IMG/VR virus record: IMGVR_UViG_3300028569_001663
Location: 1 to 24,118 of that record
Reading direction: 5' to 3' (one strand)
Source of the DNA: a virus
Length of the DNA stretch: 24,118 nt
The position numbers were made by a program, and so were the translations under genes. Positions within the stretch are counted from its first letter, which is position 1; each line of letters begins with the position of its first letter. Positions 14,850 to 22,051 of the stretch are shown here, piece by piece. The notes below the pieces were generated by a model. It saw only the letters and a list, made by a program, of their open reading frames with translations, had not been told where the DNA came from and did not search any database.

Positions 14850-15545
14850 CTACTTCAACTGCACATCAGCCAACGTGCTGACCACAACACCAGCACCCCA
14901 GTTTGTGCCCACAAGAACGGCACTCGCGGCATTACTGACCGAGACGCGACCGTTGGCCGCTCCGTAGCACGCCACGCCCACGCCAATCGTGTCCGCCGCT
15001 TCAATCGCCACACCGAACGGCGATGTAATCGGAATCACCGGCACACGGCCACCAACACGCACGCCATCGGTAACGCCGATTGCTTCTTCGGTCGCTGCGG
15101 CATAGACAACAGTCGACGTTCCCGAGTCCCACTTGACCCGTCGATTCGACAACAGGTCCGACGCACAGGCAAAAGACCGACGCCATTTGGGAGCGTTCAG
15201 TAACTGCACATCAGCAAACGCATTGACGACAACACCAGACGCCCAGTTGGTTCCCACCAGAACGGCACCATTCGCATTACTGACCGAAACGCGACCGTTG
15301 GCCGCTCCGTAGCAGGCCACACCCACGCCGATCGTATCCGCCGCTTCGATCGCCACACCGTCAGGACAAGTAATCGGAATCACCGCAACTCGCCCGTTGT
15401 AGGGCACACCATCCGTCACCCCGATCGCTTCATCCGTGGCGCCGGCATAGACCACCGTCGACGTAGCCGAGTCCCACTTCACCCGTCGATTCGGCAACAG
15501 GCTAGAGGCACAGGCAAACGTCCTGTTCCCTTTGATTGTGATCAT
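14850..15545 (-). CDS. Internally duplicated capsid decoration-like protein (231 aa)
   Basis: The ATG at 15545 follows AAAGGG. The protein is two copies of one domain: residues 10-115 and 125-230 align without gaps and differ at about 18 of 106 positions by my count. Each copy has the order FACAS..L..NRRVKWDS, TSTVVYA, EAIGVTDGV, VIPIT, GVAIEAADTIGVGVACYG, resembling the small beta-rich decoration proteins (DUF2190-like) encoded beside capsid genes. Each is about as long as lambda gpD (110 aa), and the gene stands between protease/scaffold and capsid, where lambda has D. A fused, two-lobed capsid decoration protein is the most likely reading. Confidence 0.75.
   Translation of the reverse strand: MITIKGNRTFACASSLLPNRRVKWDSATSTVVYAGATDEAIGVTDGVPYNGRVAVIPITCPDGVAIEAADTIGVGVACYGAANGRVSVSNANGAVLVGTNWASGVVVNAFADVQLLNAPKWRRSFACASDLLSNRRVKWDSGTSTVVYAAATEEAIGVTDGVRVGGRVPVIPITSPFGVAIEAADTIGVGVACYGAANGRVSVSNAASAVLVGTNWGAGVVVSTLADVQLK
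14856..15173 (-). repeat. Tandem domain copy 2 of the decoration-like gene
   Basis: This segment encodes residues 125-230. It matches 15201-15518 in phase at the DNA level; many base differences fall at third codon positions, as seen around the block encoding EAADTIGVGVACYG. That suggests a duplication followed by purifying selection. Confidence 0.8.
15201..15518 (-). repeat. Tandem domain copy 1 of the decoration-like gene
   Basis: This segment encodes residues 10-115, the N-terminal copy of the duplicated domain. The linker to copy 2 encodes LNAPKWRRS. Confidence 0.8.
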
Positions 15546-15566
15546 TTGAAAAACCCTTTTGAAAAA

Positions 15567-15665
15567 GTAGCAGGCACGGTCCCCGTGCCGTCTGCAGTGT
15601 TAAAACGCTTAAAAAAGCTAAAGATTAAGTAAACAGAGCCACGGCAGATGGAATCTGCCTGCTAC
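15567..15665. repeat. REPIN-like repeat, class A, copy 5
   Basis: The arms are GTAGCAGGCACGG, TCC, CCGTGCCG and GGCAGAT, GGA, ATCTGCC, GCTAC, around a linker that is unusually A-rich (TTAAAAAAGCTAAAGATTAAG). It begins 21 bases before the ATG at 15545 and shares its last base with the TAG stop of the protease gene (TAGTAG). Confidence 0.85.
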
Positions 15666-16159
15666 TATTCCGCACCGCCGTCATACTTCTCACCGATCAG
15701 ACGGCGAGCTTGCTTCGTGTTGTTCGTGGCCATCAGGAAAGCCTGATGCAGATCGGGCCGCTCCCTCGCCGCCGCCAACGTCGCCGCCGATCGCGACAAA
15801 CCCGCTCGCTGGTTCCCGGCCACCAGAGCATTGAAGTCCGCAATCGGATTCTCGCTCGACTCTTCCGAACCAGCCGCCGCCCCGCCTTTCGGCTTCACGG
15901 TCCCCAGGGCAGGAGCCCCCGATTTCTGAGAAGCTGCTTCCGCAGCGGCCTTGGCTTCCGCCGCTTCCTGAGTCGCTCTGGCTAACCGAGTATTCATCTC
16001 GGCGAGCCAGTTACTCTTGGCCTGATCCAGCGTCACGTTCCCGCGAAGCTGCTTCATCAGGAAGCTATCGTCCGCTCCTGGCAGGTGAGCCGTCAGTTGA
16101 TCCAAGGTCGCCGCCGTCGATTGCACCGAGCCGGTCAGCGTCGTTGTCTGTTCCGTCAT
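15665..16159 (-). CDS. Nested scaffold protein candidate (164 aa), in frame within the protease gene
   Basis: An ATG at 16159 (codon 306 of the protease) is preceded by AAGGG with a 7-base gap, a better ribosome site than many in this operon. The product begins MTEQTTTLTGSVQ, has an Ala/Glu-rich helical stretch (RATQEAAEAKAAAEAA), a low-complexity linker and a basic helical end. Lambda Nu3 is made in just this way from the 3' part of gene C and acts as the capsid scaffold. Separate expression is inferred from the ribosome site and this parallel. Confidence 0.6.
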   Translation of the reverse strand: MTEQTTTLTGSVQSTAATLDQLTAHLPGADDSFLMKQLRGNVTLDQAKSNWLAEMNTRLARATQEAAEAKAAAEAASQKSGAPALGTVKPKGGAAAGSEESSENPIADFNALVAGNQRAGLSRSAATLAAARERPDLHQAFLMATNNTKQARRLIGEKYDGGAE

Positions 16160-17074
16160 TTTCAAACCCTTCTTCTGAGAACTACGTGTACCGGCCCGTT
16201 CCTGTAACTGCCGGATTGTCTCGTCCAAACCTTGCACGGCATCGACGAGACCCATCGACTTCGCCGCCTCACCGACATGCACACGCCCGTCAGCAATCTT
16301 TCGCACCGCCGCCACGGTCATCTTCCGACCCGCCGCCACCGCCTGAATGAATTGCTCATTCAACGCATCGACCATTTCTTGCCACGCCGCCAAGTGTTCT
16401 TCGGTGATCTTGGTCCCAGGAGTCCCCGCCCCCTTGTATTCACCCGCCTTGACCACATGGACCTTGATCTTCATGGCATCCGCAATCGCCGACGAATCGC
16501 GAACCGCCATGTAAGTTCCAATGGAACCGACCAGCCCGGTCGGATTCGTGGCGACCAGCCCCGCTTGACTGGCAAACCAGTACGCGGCACTCGCCCCCAG
16601 ATCCTCAATGAACGCCGCTGTCGGCTTCTTCTGTTCCAATGCAGCCAGATCCGCCGCCATGTCGTGAGTCCCCGCAACCGTCCCGCCTGGCGAGTCGATC
16701 ACAAAACACACGCCACTGACCGCCGTATCCCGGCCTGCCATCCGAATCGCCTGCCGCAGCTTCACCGTCGATGTGGCACTGGAAAAGGAACTCTGAGCTT
16801 TCATCAACGTGCCGTTCACGCTGATCAAGGCAATCCCGCCCGGTGTCACGTCGTACGGAGATTCCGATTTCGCCTCATCCTGGCCACCGATCCGGGCTTC
16901 GAGTTTCCTCAGCCGCTCTTCGGACATCTCGACATGCGTTACCAGGTCCGTCCCGGCCACCATGCTGAACAGCCCATTGAACGCCGTTTCTTCCATCGAC
17001 CACAGGCCGAAATAGTCCGACAGTCGCGGATATTCCGGTCGCATCGTCAGCAACTCAGTTCCTTCGATCGACAT
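15665..17074 (-). CDS. S49 (SppA/ClpP-like) prohead protease with C-terminal scaffold region (469 aa)
   Basis: The ATG at 17074 shares one base with the portal stop (TGATG). The N-terminal domain has the S49 features: DSPGG (127-131), the nucleophile Ser162 in LGASAAYW, LVGSIGTY at about 181-188, and a candidate general base Lys214 in AGEYKGAGTP. This is the single-domain form found in lambda gpC. Residues 306-469 form a separate, helical, Ala/Glu-rich part with its own internal start. In lambda-like phages the protease matures the portal and capsid and then is lost. It follows portal directly, as in lambda B-C-Nu3. Confidence 0.85.
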   Translation of the reverse strand: MSIEGTELLTMRPEYPRLSDYFGLWSMEETAFNGLFSMVAGTDLVTHVEMSEERLRKLEARIGGQDEAKSESPYDVTPGGIALISVNGTLMKAQSSFSSATSTVKLRQAIRMAGRDTAVSGVCFVIDSPGGTVAGTHDMAADLAALEQKKPTAAFIEDLGASAAYWFASQAGLVATNPTGLVGSIGTYMAVRDSSAIADAMKIKVHVVKAGEYKGAGTPGTKITEEHLAAWQEMVDALNEQFIQAVAAGRKMTVAAVRKIADGRVHVGEAAKSMGLVDAVQGLDETIRQLQERAGTRSSQKKGLKMTEQTTTLTGSVQSTAATLDQLTAHLPGADDSFLMKQLRGNVTLDQAKSNWLAEMNTRLARATQEAAEAKAAAEAASQKSGAPALGTVKPKGGAAAGSEESSENPIADFNALVAGNQRAGLSRSAATLAAARERPDLHQAFLMATNNTKQARRLIGEKYDGGAE

Positions 17075-18657
17075 CAAGCCGCCTCATCTTTCTTCGCCGG
17101 AACGGGGTCGGGTTGATCGGGCTCACCCTGAATCTTCATCGTGATCCCTTGCGGCAACGCCAGACCGACCAATTGTTGCCAGTGAACCGGCTGGTCATCC
17201 TTGAACTCTTCATTGATCGCCATCGCTTCCGCTTTCGCCTGGCGGATCAGATACGCATTGTCTTCGACCGTCTCGCGACTGATTCGAAACCAGTCCAGTT
17301 GCTTCCGGCCCAGCACGCGACGAGGCGAATTCAGGTTCGACTTGATTTCCAGCGCGTCCGCTTGCGTATCCTTCAAAGGTTCGATGTAAGCGAACCCCGG
17401 CGGATGAAAGACGTGCATTCCCAACCGGGCACCACGCTTGATCGCCGCTCGCAGCCGCATCCCTCGCGGACTGTTTTCCGCCACCCACTCCCGCACCTTC
17501 CAGAGATACGTCGGAGTGTCCAGCGAAGCGATCAGCCACTTCTGAAACTCACGCCACTTGATGCGAGCTTGATCGATCGCACCACGCCACCCGCTGAAAT
17601 TCGTTTGACTGGGATCCAGCAACAGGACATGCACAGGCATATCCAGATTGATCGCCATGAATGTCAGAATCAAATGCGAATGACTGAGGAAGTTCACACC
17701 CCCCGCATTCGGTGAAAACGCCTGCAACTTCTCGCCCGGCTTCCCGGTAATCTCCATCCCCGGAAAGATGTGTTGCAGCAAACGGACCGCCTGTTCGCTG
17801 TTCCGCAACTCCACTTCGCCCGAGGTCCCCGCCGTCAGTCCGGGAATCTGCTGATCCACAATCGGCAGTTCCCGCATGAACGCGATGCAGCTTTGAACCT
17901 GCTGCTTCACCAGCTCGGCAAACTGAATGTCATCATGTAAACCCGCCGCCGTGAAGATCGGAGCGAACGCCGTGATCCCCCGCGTGAAACTCGCCCGCTT
18001 CCGTCGCACCAGGTGCAGAACTTGCGGATTTCCGTTCGCATCATAAAAGTCGTATGGCTTGATCTGGTTGACCAGATTCACACGCTGCAAAGGATGGATG
18101 TCTTCCTTCGTGAACCAGACCTGACGGGGGATATTGTCATCATCCTTCAAGATCCCGAACACGACATTGCGTCGAGTTCCGGTCGGGGTCCTCGCCCGAT
18201 GAGCTTCCACCGTCTCGACCGATCCCCGATCCGTCAGAATCTCAAACACGTCGCCATCGACCAGCATTGAACGCAAGGCCATCTGCCGGATTTCGTGCCA
18301 GTTCAACGTCTGGTTGAAGTGACACAGCCGCTTGTCCTCAGTCCACTCGTTCCACGAATCCTGCAGGATGGTATCCGCGTCGTCGTCGCCCGTCTGAGTA
18401 TCCAGCGGGAAACCTCCTTGCACGACGTTCGTCACCAGCCGATCCACAGCCTGGCCGACAACCATGTCGTTCCGGTCCAGGTCCCGAGCCAGTTCCATGA
18501 ACTGGAGAACTTGCGTTTCGTTGCGGAAGTGATAATCCGCACCCGACCCCATCGCCGCCAATCCGGTCCGCTTCCGCCGCACAACATCCGACTTGGCAAA
18601 GTCGTAATCCGCCCGCATATCCTTGAACGCACCAGCCAGCGAAACTTCACGGGACAT
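17074..18657 (-). CDS. Portal protein, lambda gpB family (527 aa)
   Basis: The ATG at 18657 has a strong GGGGAGG eight bases upstream and overlaps the previous gene by 11 bases. The sequence shows landmarks of the lambda portal family: GDVFEIL at about 135-141, the strand/helix PYDFYDANGNPQVLHLVRRKR at about 201-221, and DPSQTNFSGWRGAIDQAR at about 348-365, the counterpart of the conserved NYSSAR-type motif. The length matches lambda gpB (533 aa). The C-terminal tail is acidic, Pro- and Lys-rich. Portals form the dodecameric DNA entry ring and contact terminase. The gene is coupled to the protease downstream (TGATG). Confidence 0.9.
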   Translation of the reverse strand: MSREVSLAGAFKDMRADYDFAKSDVVRRKRTGLAAMGSGADYHFRNETQVLQFMELARDLDRNDMVVGQAVDRLVTNVVQGGFPLDTQTGDDDADTILQDSWNEWTEDKRLCHFNQTLNWHEIRQMALRSMLVDGDVFEILTDRGSVETVEAHRARTPTGTRRNVVFGILKDDDNIPRQVWFTKEDIHPLQRVNLVNQIKPYDFYDANGNPQVLHLVRRKRASFTRGITAFAPIFTAAGLHDDIQFAELVKQQVQSCIAFMRELPIVDQQIPGLTAGTSGEVELRNSEQAVRLLQHIFPGMEITGKPGEKLQAFSPNAGGVNFLSHSHLILTFMAINLDMPVHVLLLDPSQTNFSGWRGAIDQARIKWREFQKWLIASLDTPTYLWKVREWVAENSPRGMRLRAAIKRGARLGMHVFHPPGFAYIEPLKDTQADALEIKSNLNSPRRVLGRKQLDWFRISRETVEDNAYLIRQAKAEAMAINEEFKDDQPVHWQQLVGLALPQGITMKIQGEPDQPDPVPAKKDEAA

Positions 18658-18979
18658 CGCAAATACCTCCCCGGAATCGTTCCAGTGAGAATTGACGAGC
18701 CACTTGTCCAGACGCCGCCACAGCCGCAGGGGACTGAGCCGTCAGGTTATTGAGCCAAGCCTGAGCTTCCTGCTGCAACTTCCCTAACTCTTCGACGCGA
18801 AACCCGGTTTCAAACCGAGTCAATCCACCCTGAGCCGTCGCGGAAGAACTCGGCGTATACAACCGCAGGTTCCGACAAGCCACAATGAACCGCCGCGCAA
18901 GAGCCCCCGTCAGATCGGACTGATAGTCCGAAGTGTCCGAGAACTCTTGGAGGTAATCCGCTCGCTTGGGTAGTGTCAT
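18647..18979 (-). CDS. Small head protein in the gpW position (110 aa)
   Basis: The ATG at 18979 has no clear Shine-Dalgarno sequence; instead a short palindrome lies just upstream. The product begins MTLPKRADYLQEF and is helical, with GFRVEELGKLQQEAQAWLNNLT at about 58-79. Its size class and its place directly before portal match lambda W, the head-completion protein, but the sequence similarity is too weak to call. It overlaps the portal start by 11 bases. The missing ribosome site suggests translation of a leaderless or specially started message, or that the true start differs. Confidence 0.6.
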   Translation of the reverse strand: MTLPKRADYLQEFSDTSDYQSDLTGALARRFIVACRNLRLYTPSSSATAQGGLTRFETGFRVEELGKLQQEAQAWLNNLTAQSPAAVAASGQVARQFSLERFRGGICDVP

Positions 18980-18982
18980 AGT

Positions 18983-18996
18983 CCGATTTATATCGG
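18983..18996. promoter_or_regulatory. Short palindrome before the gpW-position gene
   Basis: CCGAT, TTAT, ATCGG is a perfect inverted repeat that ends three bases before the ATG at 18979. The surrounding 80 bases are AT-rich for this window and lack a Shine-Dalgarno site. On the minus strand TTGTCA and TATAAA occur but only 12 bases apart, too close for a standard promoter. An operator or a leader hairpin are both possible. Confidence 0.3.
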
Positions 18997-19067
18997 TAAA
19001 CTCATGACAACTTGAAGTTATTTGAACGATTCCGAAACCGGATTACGCGGGTTGTTCGGAGTCTTCA

Positions 19068-19095
19068 GTAGCGGGGGCTTCCAGCCACCGATCAT
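19068..19095. repeat. Single REP-like arm, class B
   Basis: GTAGCGGGGGC, TTCCA, GCCACCGATC is one arm of a class B element with no partner nearby. It lies in the gap between the Cys-rich 127-aa gene (stop at 19101) and the gpW-position gene. With the class A pair at 22052-22138 it brackets the extra genes between terminase and portal. Confidence 0.7.
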
Positions 19096-19100
19096 CGGGC

Positions 19101-19484
19101 TTATTCGCCGACCTGTCGCCAGGCGAAACACTCCGTCGCGCACACGGTGACGCCATTCAGTTCCGTTCCGAACGACTGCCGCGTCCTGGCTGTCGGCAAC
19201 TTCTTTAGGCATTGACCCTGGACGCCACATTGATAGATCGTCCTGTCGCAACCGCAATTCCCTTTTGCAATCGCCCCGACTGGCTCGCCACGATGTGGAC
19301 AGTTGATCCAATCCACGCCGATTTGCAGCAAGCCTGATTCGCCAAGCGGCGGCAGACCCCAGTAACGCCGGTACGAATTGACACCTCGCGGCCCTTCAAT
19401 CGCCAGATCGACACGGTCACCCCGACAGATCGCTCGACGGTGATCGGTGAATCGGTCGCACTCAGGAAACGTCTCGTCGCTCAT
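19101..19484 (-). CDS. Cys-rich small protein with zinc-ribbon-like spacing (127 aa)
   Basis: The ATG overlaps the previous stop as ATGA (19484-19481). Nine cysteines lie at residues 9, 20, 62, 77, 79, 86, 92, 115 and 119. The core CPHRG...CGC...YQC...QC recalls a motif I associate with planctomycete proteins, where it ends glycosyltransferase-like or phage-neighbouring genes; this is from memory and is not tested. The protein has no membrane segment. It is coupled to the large Cys-rich gene upstream, so the two probably act together. Metal binding is inferred. Confidence 0.65.
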   Translation of the reverse strand: MSDETFPECDRFTDHRRAICRGDRVDLAIEGPRGVNSYRRYWGLPPLGESGLLQIGVDWINCPHRGEPVGAIAKGNCGCDRTIYQCGVQGQCLKKLPTARTRQSFGTELNGVTVCATECFAWRQVGE

Positions 19485-21295
19485 ACAGTCACCGTGACAA
19501 TAGTACCAAAGCACGCCCCGGATGTTTTTTCAAAGATGATTTCAAACGGATCACAGGATGCAGAGACCGCGCCTGTCATCGTGAGATTCACGTCGATCGC
19601 ATCAATGCTCCATACGCCATCGATGCACTTAATAACCCACGCTGTCGATTCGTCATCGTCGCCCGCCCAACGAGATTCCACGCCGCCGGAGGGTACTCGT
19701 GGAAGTGTGAACGTGCCGACCCCGGTATAGCAACCGCCAGACCCGTCAACAGCAACCGATACTGTGATCGTCGCCGGAGGAGGATCACAACACCCGTCAT
19801 TTGTGCAGAGACTGCAATCCGCCTGGCCAATCGTGATCGAAGACGGCATCCCGTCCGCCGTCAGTAGCGTGAACGACGCGTTGTGGAAGGCCGCGTTGAA
19901 CGCCGCCAGGTTAGCCCATGTCCAAGGGTTGCTGGCCACCGCAGCATCACCGCCCGTGTCTGACAGATTGGACTTGAAGAACGTGCCGGTCGAGCCGTTG
20001 AAGTTGTTCGAGCAATACCAGCGAATCGTCTCGTTTCTTTCACCAACACAGAGTACCGAATCCACCCCCTTGACCCTGAGCCTGATAATCGCGTGGCTGT
20101 CGCCCAGTCGAGTCCAGAGCTTCGCGTTGCCGGACGCACTGTTCGACCCGCTGGTCGCCGTGATCGTTGCGTAGCCTGCAACAAACTCACACTGAGTTCC
20201 ATCAGAGCCGCCGCTTTGGTAGGGATCTGTCGACCAGTTGATCGCGTTACGAAACACCATCGTCGAGGCCAGCAGCGTCCAGCCACATTGGATAATACCC
20301 TCAGTGCGCTGCATGACGATCGTGGGCAAGTCCAGGTCAAAGCAGTGATCCCAGCACGAGCACAAGTTGTCAGCCGCGCTGACCACGTTGATACACAGTC
20401 GGTCGATTCGCATCCTGAACCGGGATTCCGAGGTTCGGAGATCGATGAGAACCCCGGAACTGCCTACATATTGTGTTTGCTGAGTCGAGTTGTATTCAAC
20501 AAACCACCCAAACTCGATCGGATCAGCCCCGGCACAAAAGTTAGGGTAGGCTGGAACAAGAGTGAACCCCGTGTTCAGCGTTGTTGGATTATTCCAGATT
20601 TCCCATCGTCTGTCGGCTGACAAGTTCACGTTGAACCCATGCGGTGCATCCGACGCCACGAGTCTGTACCAGTCGCCCGCCACGTTGCTTGGAAAGGACG
20701 AAGATTCCGTGTATTGAAGCCCCGTTCGCCCTTCCACATACGATTCGCCCGATCGAAGCAAAAAGATCTGACCACATTGCCTGGCAGCAAGTTGCGGCTG
20801 AGGATCACCACCACCCGCCGTGACTGTCGGGATCGACGCATCATAATGGACCGTCGTGACACCCGTGGAATTCCTGGTCGTGTCGCGATACCTTGCCGCC
20901 CAATCGATCGACAGATTGACGATCATTGGGTGTCCGTCCGGATTCACCGCCGTTGCCGGTAGAATCTGGCCGAAAATGTAGACAGATTGGTAACCGAACA
21001 ACTGAATGAACCCACCACCGGGATCATAAGCGGGCGGAGTCGCCATCGTGTAAACCAACTCTGAATCAATTTCGAGAGACGGCGACTCATTGGCAATCAG
21101 TGGCGTCGTCATCGGCTTCGACGCATCGTATTTCTTGCAACCAAGTGTTGTTCCATCATCTGTGATTTGAGCTATCGCCGTGGACGCAGACGTGACGTTG
21201 CGCATGAACTCGAACGTCTCGTCAAACGTCGTGTCGGTCCACTCGTTCTCCGCGATTTGACACCAACAACAGCACTTACACGGTCTTGAAGGCAT
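19481..21295 (-). CDS. Large Cys-rich virion-like protein of unknown function (604 aa)
   Basis: The ATG at 21295 shares one base with the previous stop (TAATG); the frame runs to a GTG upstream inside that gene. The N-terminus (MPSRPCKCCCWC) has five Cys in seven residues. More Cys pairs follow (NLCSCWDHC at mid-chain; DCSLCTNDGCC near residue 510). Long beta-rich, Ser/Thr/Gly-rich segments lie between them, as in lectin-like or fibre-like proteins. No catalytic motif is visible. Its place between terminase and portal is unusual for a lambda-type operon. A head fibre, decoration or moron function is possible; none is shown. Confidence 0.65.
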   Translation of the reverse strand: MPSRPCKCCCWCQIAENEWTDTTFDETFEFMRNVTSASTAIAQITDDGTTLGCKKYDASKPMTTPLIANESPSLEIDSELVYTMATPPAYDPGGGFIQLFGYQSVYIFGQILPATAVNPDGHPMIVNLSIDWAARYRDTTRNSTGVTTVHYDASIPTVTAGGGDPQPQLAARQCGQIFLLRSGESYVEGRTGLQYTESSSFPSNVAGDWYRLVASDAPHGFNVNLSADRRWEIWNNPTTLNTGFTLVPAYPNFCAGADPIEFGWFVEYNSTQQTQYVGSSGVLIDLRTSESRFRMRIDRLCINVVSAADNLCSCWDHCFDLDLPTIVMQRTEGIIQCGWTLLASTMVFRNAINWSTDPYQSGGSDGTQCEFVAGYATITATSGSNSASGNAKLWTRLGDSHAIIRLRVKGVDSVLCVGERNETIRWYCSNNFNGSTGTFFKSNLSDTGGDAAVASNPWTWANLAAFNAAFHNASFTLLTADGMPSSITIGQADCSLCTNDGCCDPPPATITVSVAVDGSGGCYTGVGTFTLPRVPSGGVESRWAGDDDESTAWVIKCIDGVWSIDAIDVNLTMTGAVSASCDPFEIIFEKTSGACFGTIVTVTV

Positions 21296-21621
21296 TACGG
21301 ACACCCCGCCCAGGTAATACACCACTCACCCTGAATCAGTTCGATCATCCCCGCCGCCCCCGCCGAGCCATCCAATGCCGGATCGTAGTTGAAGACGAAC
21401 ATGGTTTCAGTCGTCTTCCGCAGCCGCCGACCCTGAGTCGAAGTCGGGGTATACGTGTAGTCGTATTCGAGTAGATACACTTCCACCCGAACGGGATTGC
21501 TGTACAAGGTCGCGGGCGGAACAAAGTCCGCCTTAACCTCAATCCAGCGCTTCGTAATCGGCGGAGTCGTGTTGACCTCGCCCCGGTCCGGCCTCGCTCG
21601 TTCAGGTAGATCACCCAGCAT
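21295..21621 (-). CDS. Hypothetical protein in the terminase-portal insert (108 aa)
   Basis: I chose the ATG at 21621, with GAGGG upstream; it overlaps the previous gene by 11 bases. A longer frame with a GTG start lies inside that gene and is less likely. The product begins MLGDLPERARPDRGEV, contains strand-like segments (KRWIEVKADFVPP, VRVEVYLLEYDYTY, TETMFVFNYDPALDG) and ends EWCITWAGCP. No family is recognised. Tight overlaps on both sides link it with the Cys-rich genes downstream. Confidence 0.6.
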   Translation of the reverse strand: MLGDLPERARPDRGEVNTTPPITKRWIEVKADFVPPATLYSNPVRVEVYLLEYDYTYTPTSTQGRRLRKTTETMFVFNYDPALDGSAGAAGMIELIQGEWCITWAGCP

Positions 21622-22030
21622 CGCCCAGCCCTCGCATTTGATCGGCCAGATTTTCGACCAGCCAGCGAACCAGATCGCTGCCACTTTCCACGTGCGTCAT
21701 CCGACCATTGAACGAATAGGTCAGATGTTTCTCCCGACAACCCAGCAGCACACGCCGGAACGTCGCTCCCATCTCGCCCATCAACGTGCAATCGATCCGC
21801 GATGAGATATACCCATGCCGACCCGGCTCAATCTCCCCCACAAAGAACGGCAGATCCAATGCCAGCACCACCGTAGCGGGGGCATCTTGCCCCCGATCCC
21901 CAATCTCCGCAGGAACGCCACCAGCAACCGCCGCCGCCGCGTCCTCAATCCCCGTCCCATCTTCCAACACCGGCGGAACAAACTCCGTCGCCAGGTTCAC
22001 CGCTTGATCAGTCGATTTACTCTTCGCCAT
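21611..22030 (-). CDS. Hypothetical protein containing a translated REP arm (139 aa)
   Basis: The ATG at 22030 has AAAGG about ten bases upstream. The product begins MAKSKSTDQAVNLATEF. Residues around 44-53 (GDRGQDAPAT) are encoded by a class B repeat arm that reads through in frame. The C-terminal part (FVGEIEPGRHGYISSRIDCTLMGEMGATFRRVLLG, then DLVRWLVENLADQMR) looks like a compact folded domain with a final helix. No family is recognised. It is the first gene after terminase and the first of four overlapping extra genes. Confidence 0.65.
   Translation of the reverse strand: MAKSKSTDQAVNLATEFVPPVLEDGTGIEDAAAAVAGGVPAEIGDRGQDAPATVVLALDLPFFVGEIEPGRHGYISSRIDCTLMGEMGATFRRVLLGCREKHLTYSFNGRMTHVESGSDLVRWLVENLADQMRGLGDAG
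21873..21897. repeat. REP-like arm inside a coding sequence, class B
   Basis: GTAGCGGGGGC, ATCTT, GCCCCCGATC matches the class B arm but lies within the gene at 21611-22030. On the coding strand it is translated as part of IGDRGQDAPATV with no stop, in a linker-like segment between an Ala/Val-rich stretch and the folded domain. Confidence 0.75.
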
Positions 22031-22051
22031 TCAGAACTCGCCTTTCTGTAA

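Noticed and set aside
16232-17116. Plus-strand open frame (294 codons) opposite the protease gene
   Set aside because: The minus-strand frame has clear S49 motifs; the antisense product has an Arg/His-rich composition without any domain and no ribosome site.
19018-19311. Minus-strand open frame overlapping the Cys-rich gene and the single repeat arm
   Set aside because: It reads through the repeat arm (GGWKPPLL) and lies in another frame of the better supported 127-aa gene; no ribosome site.
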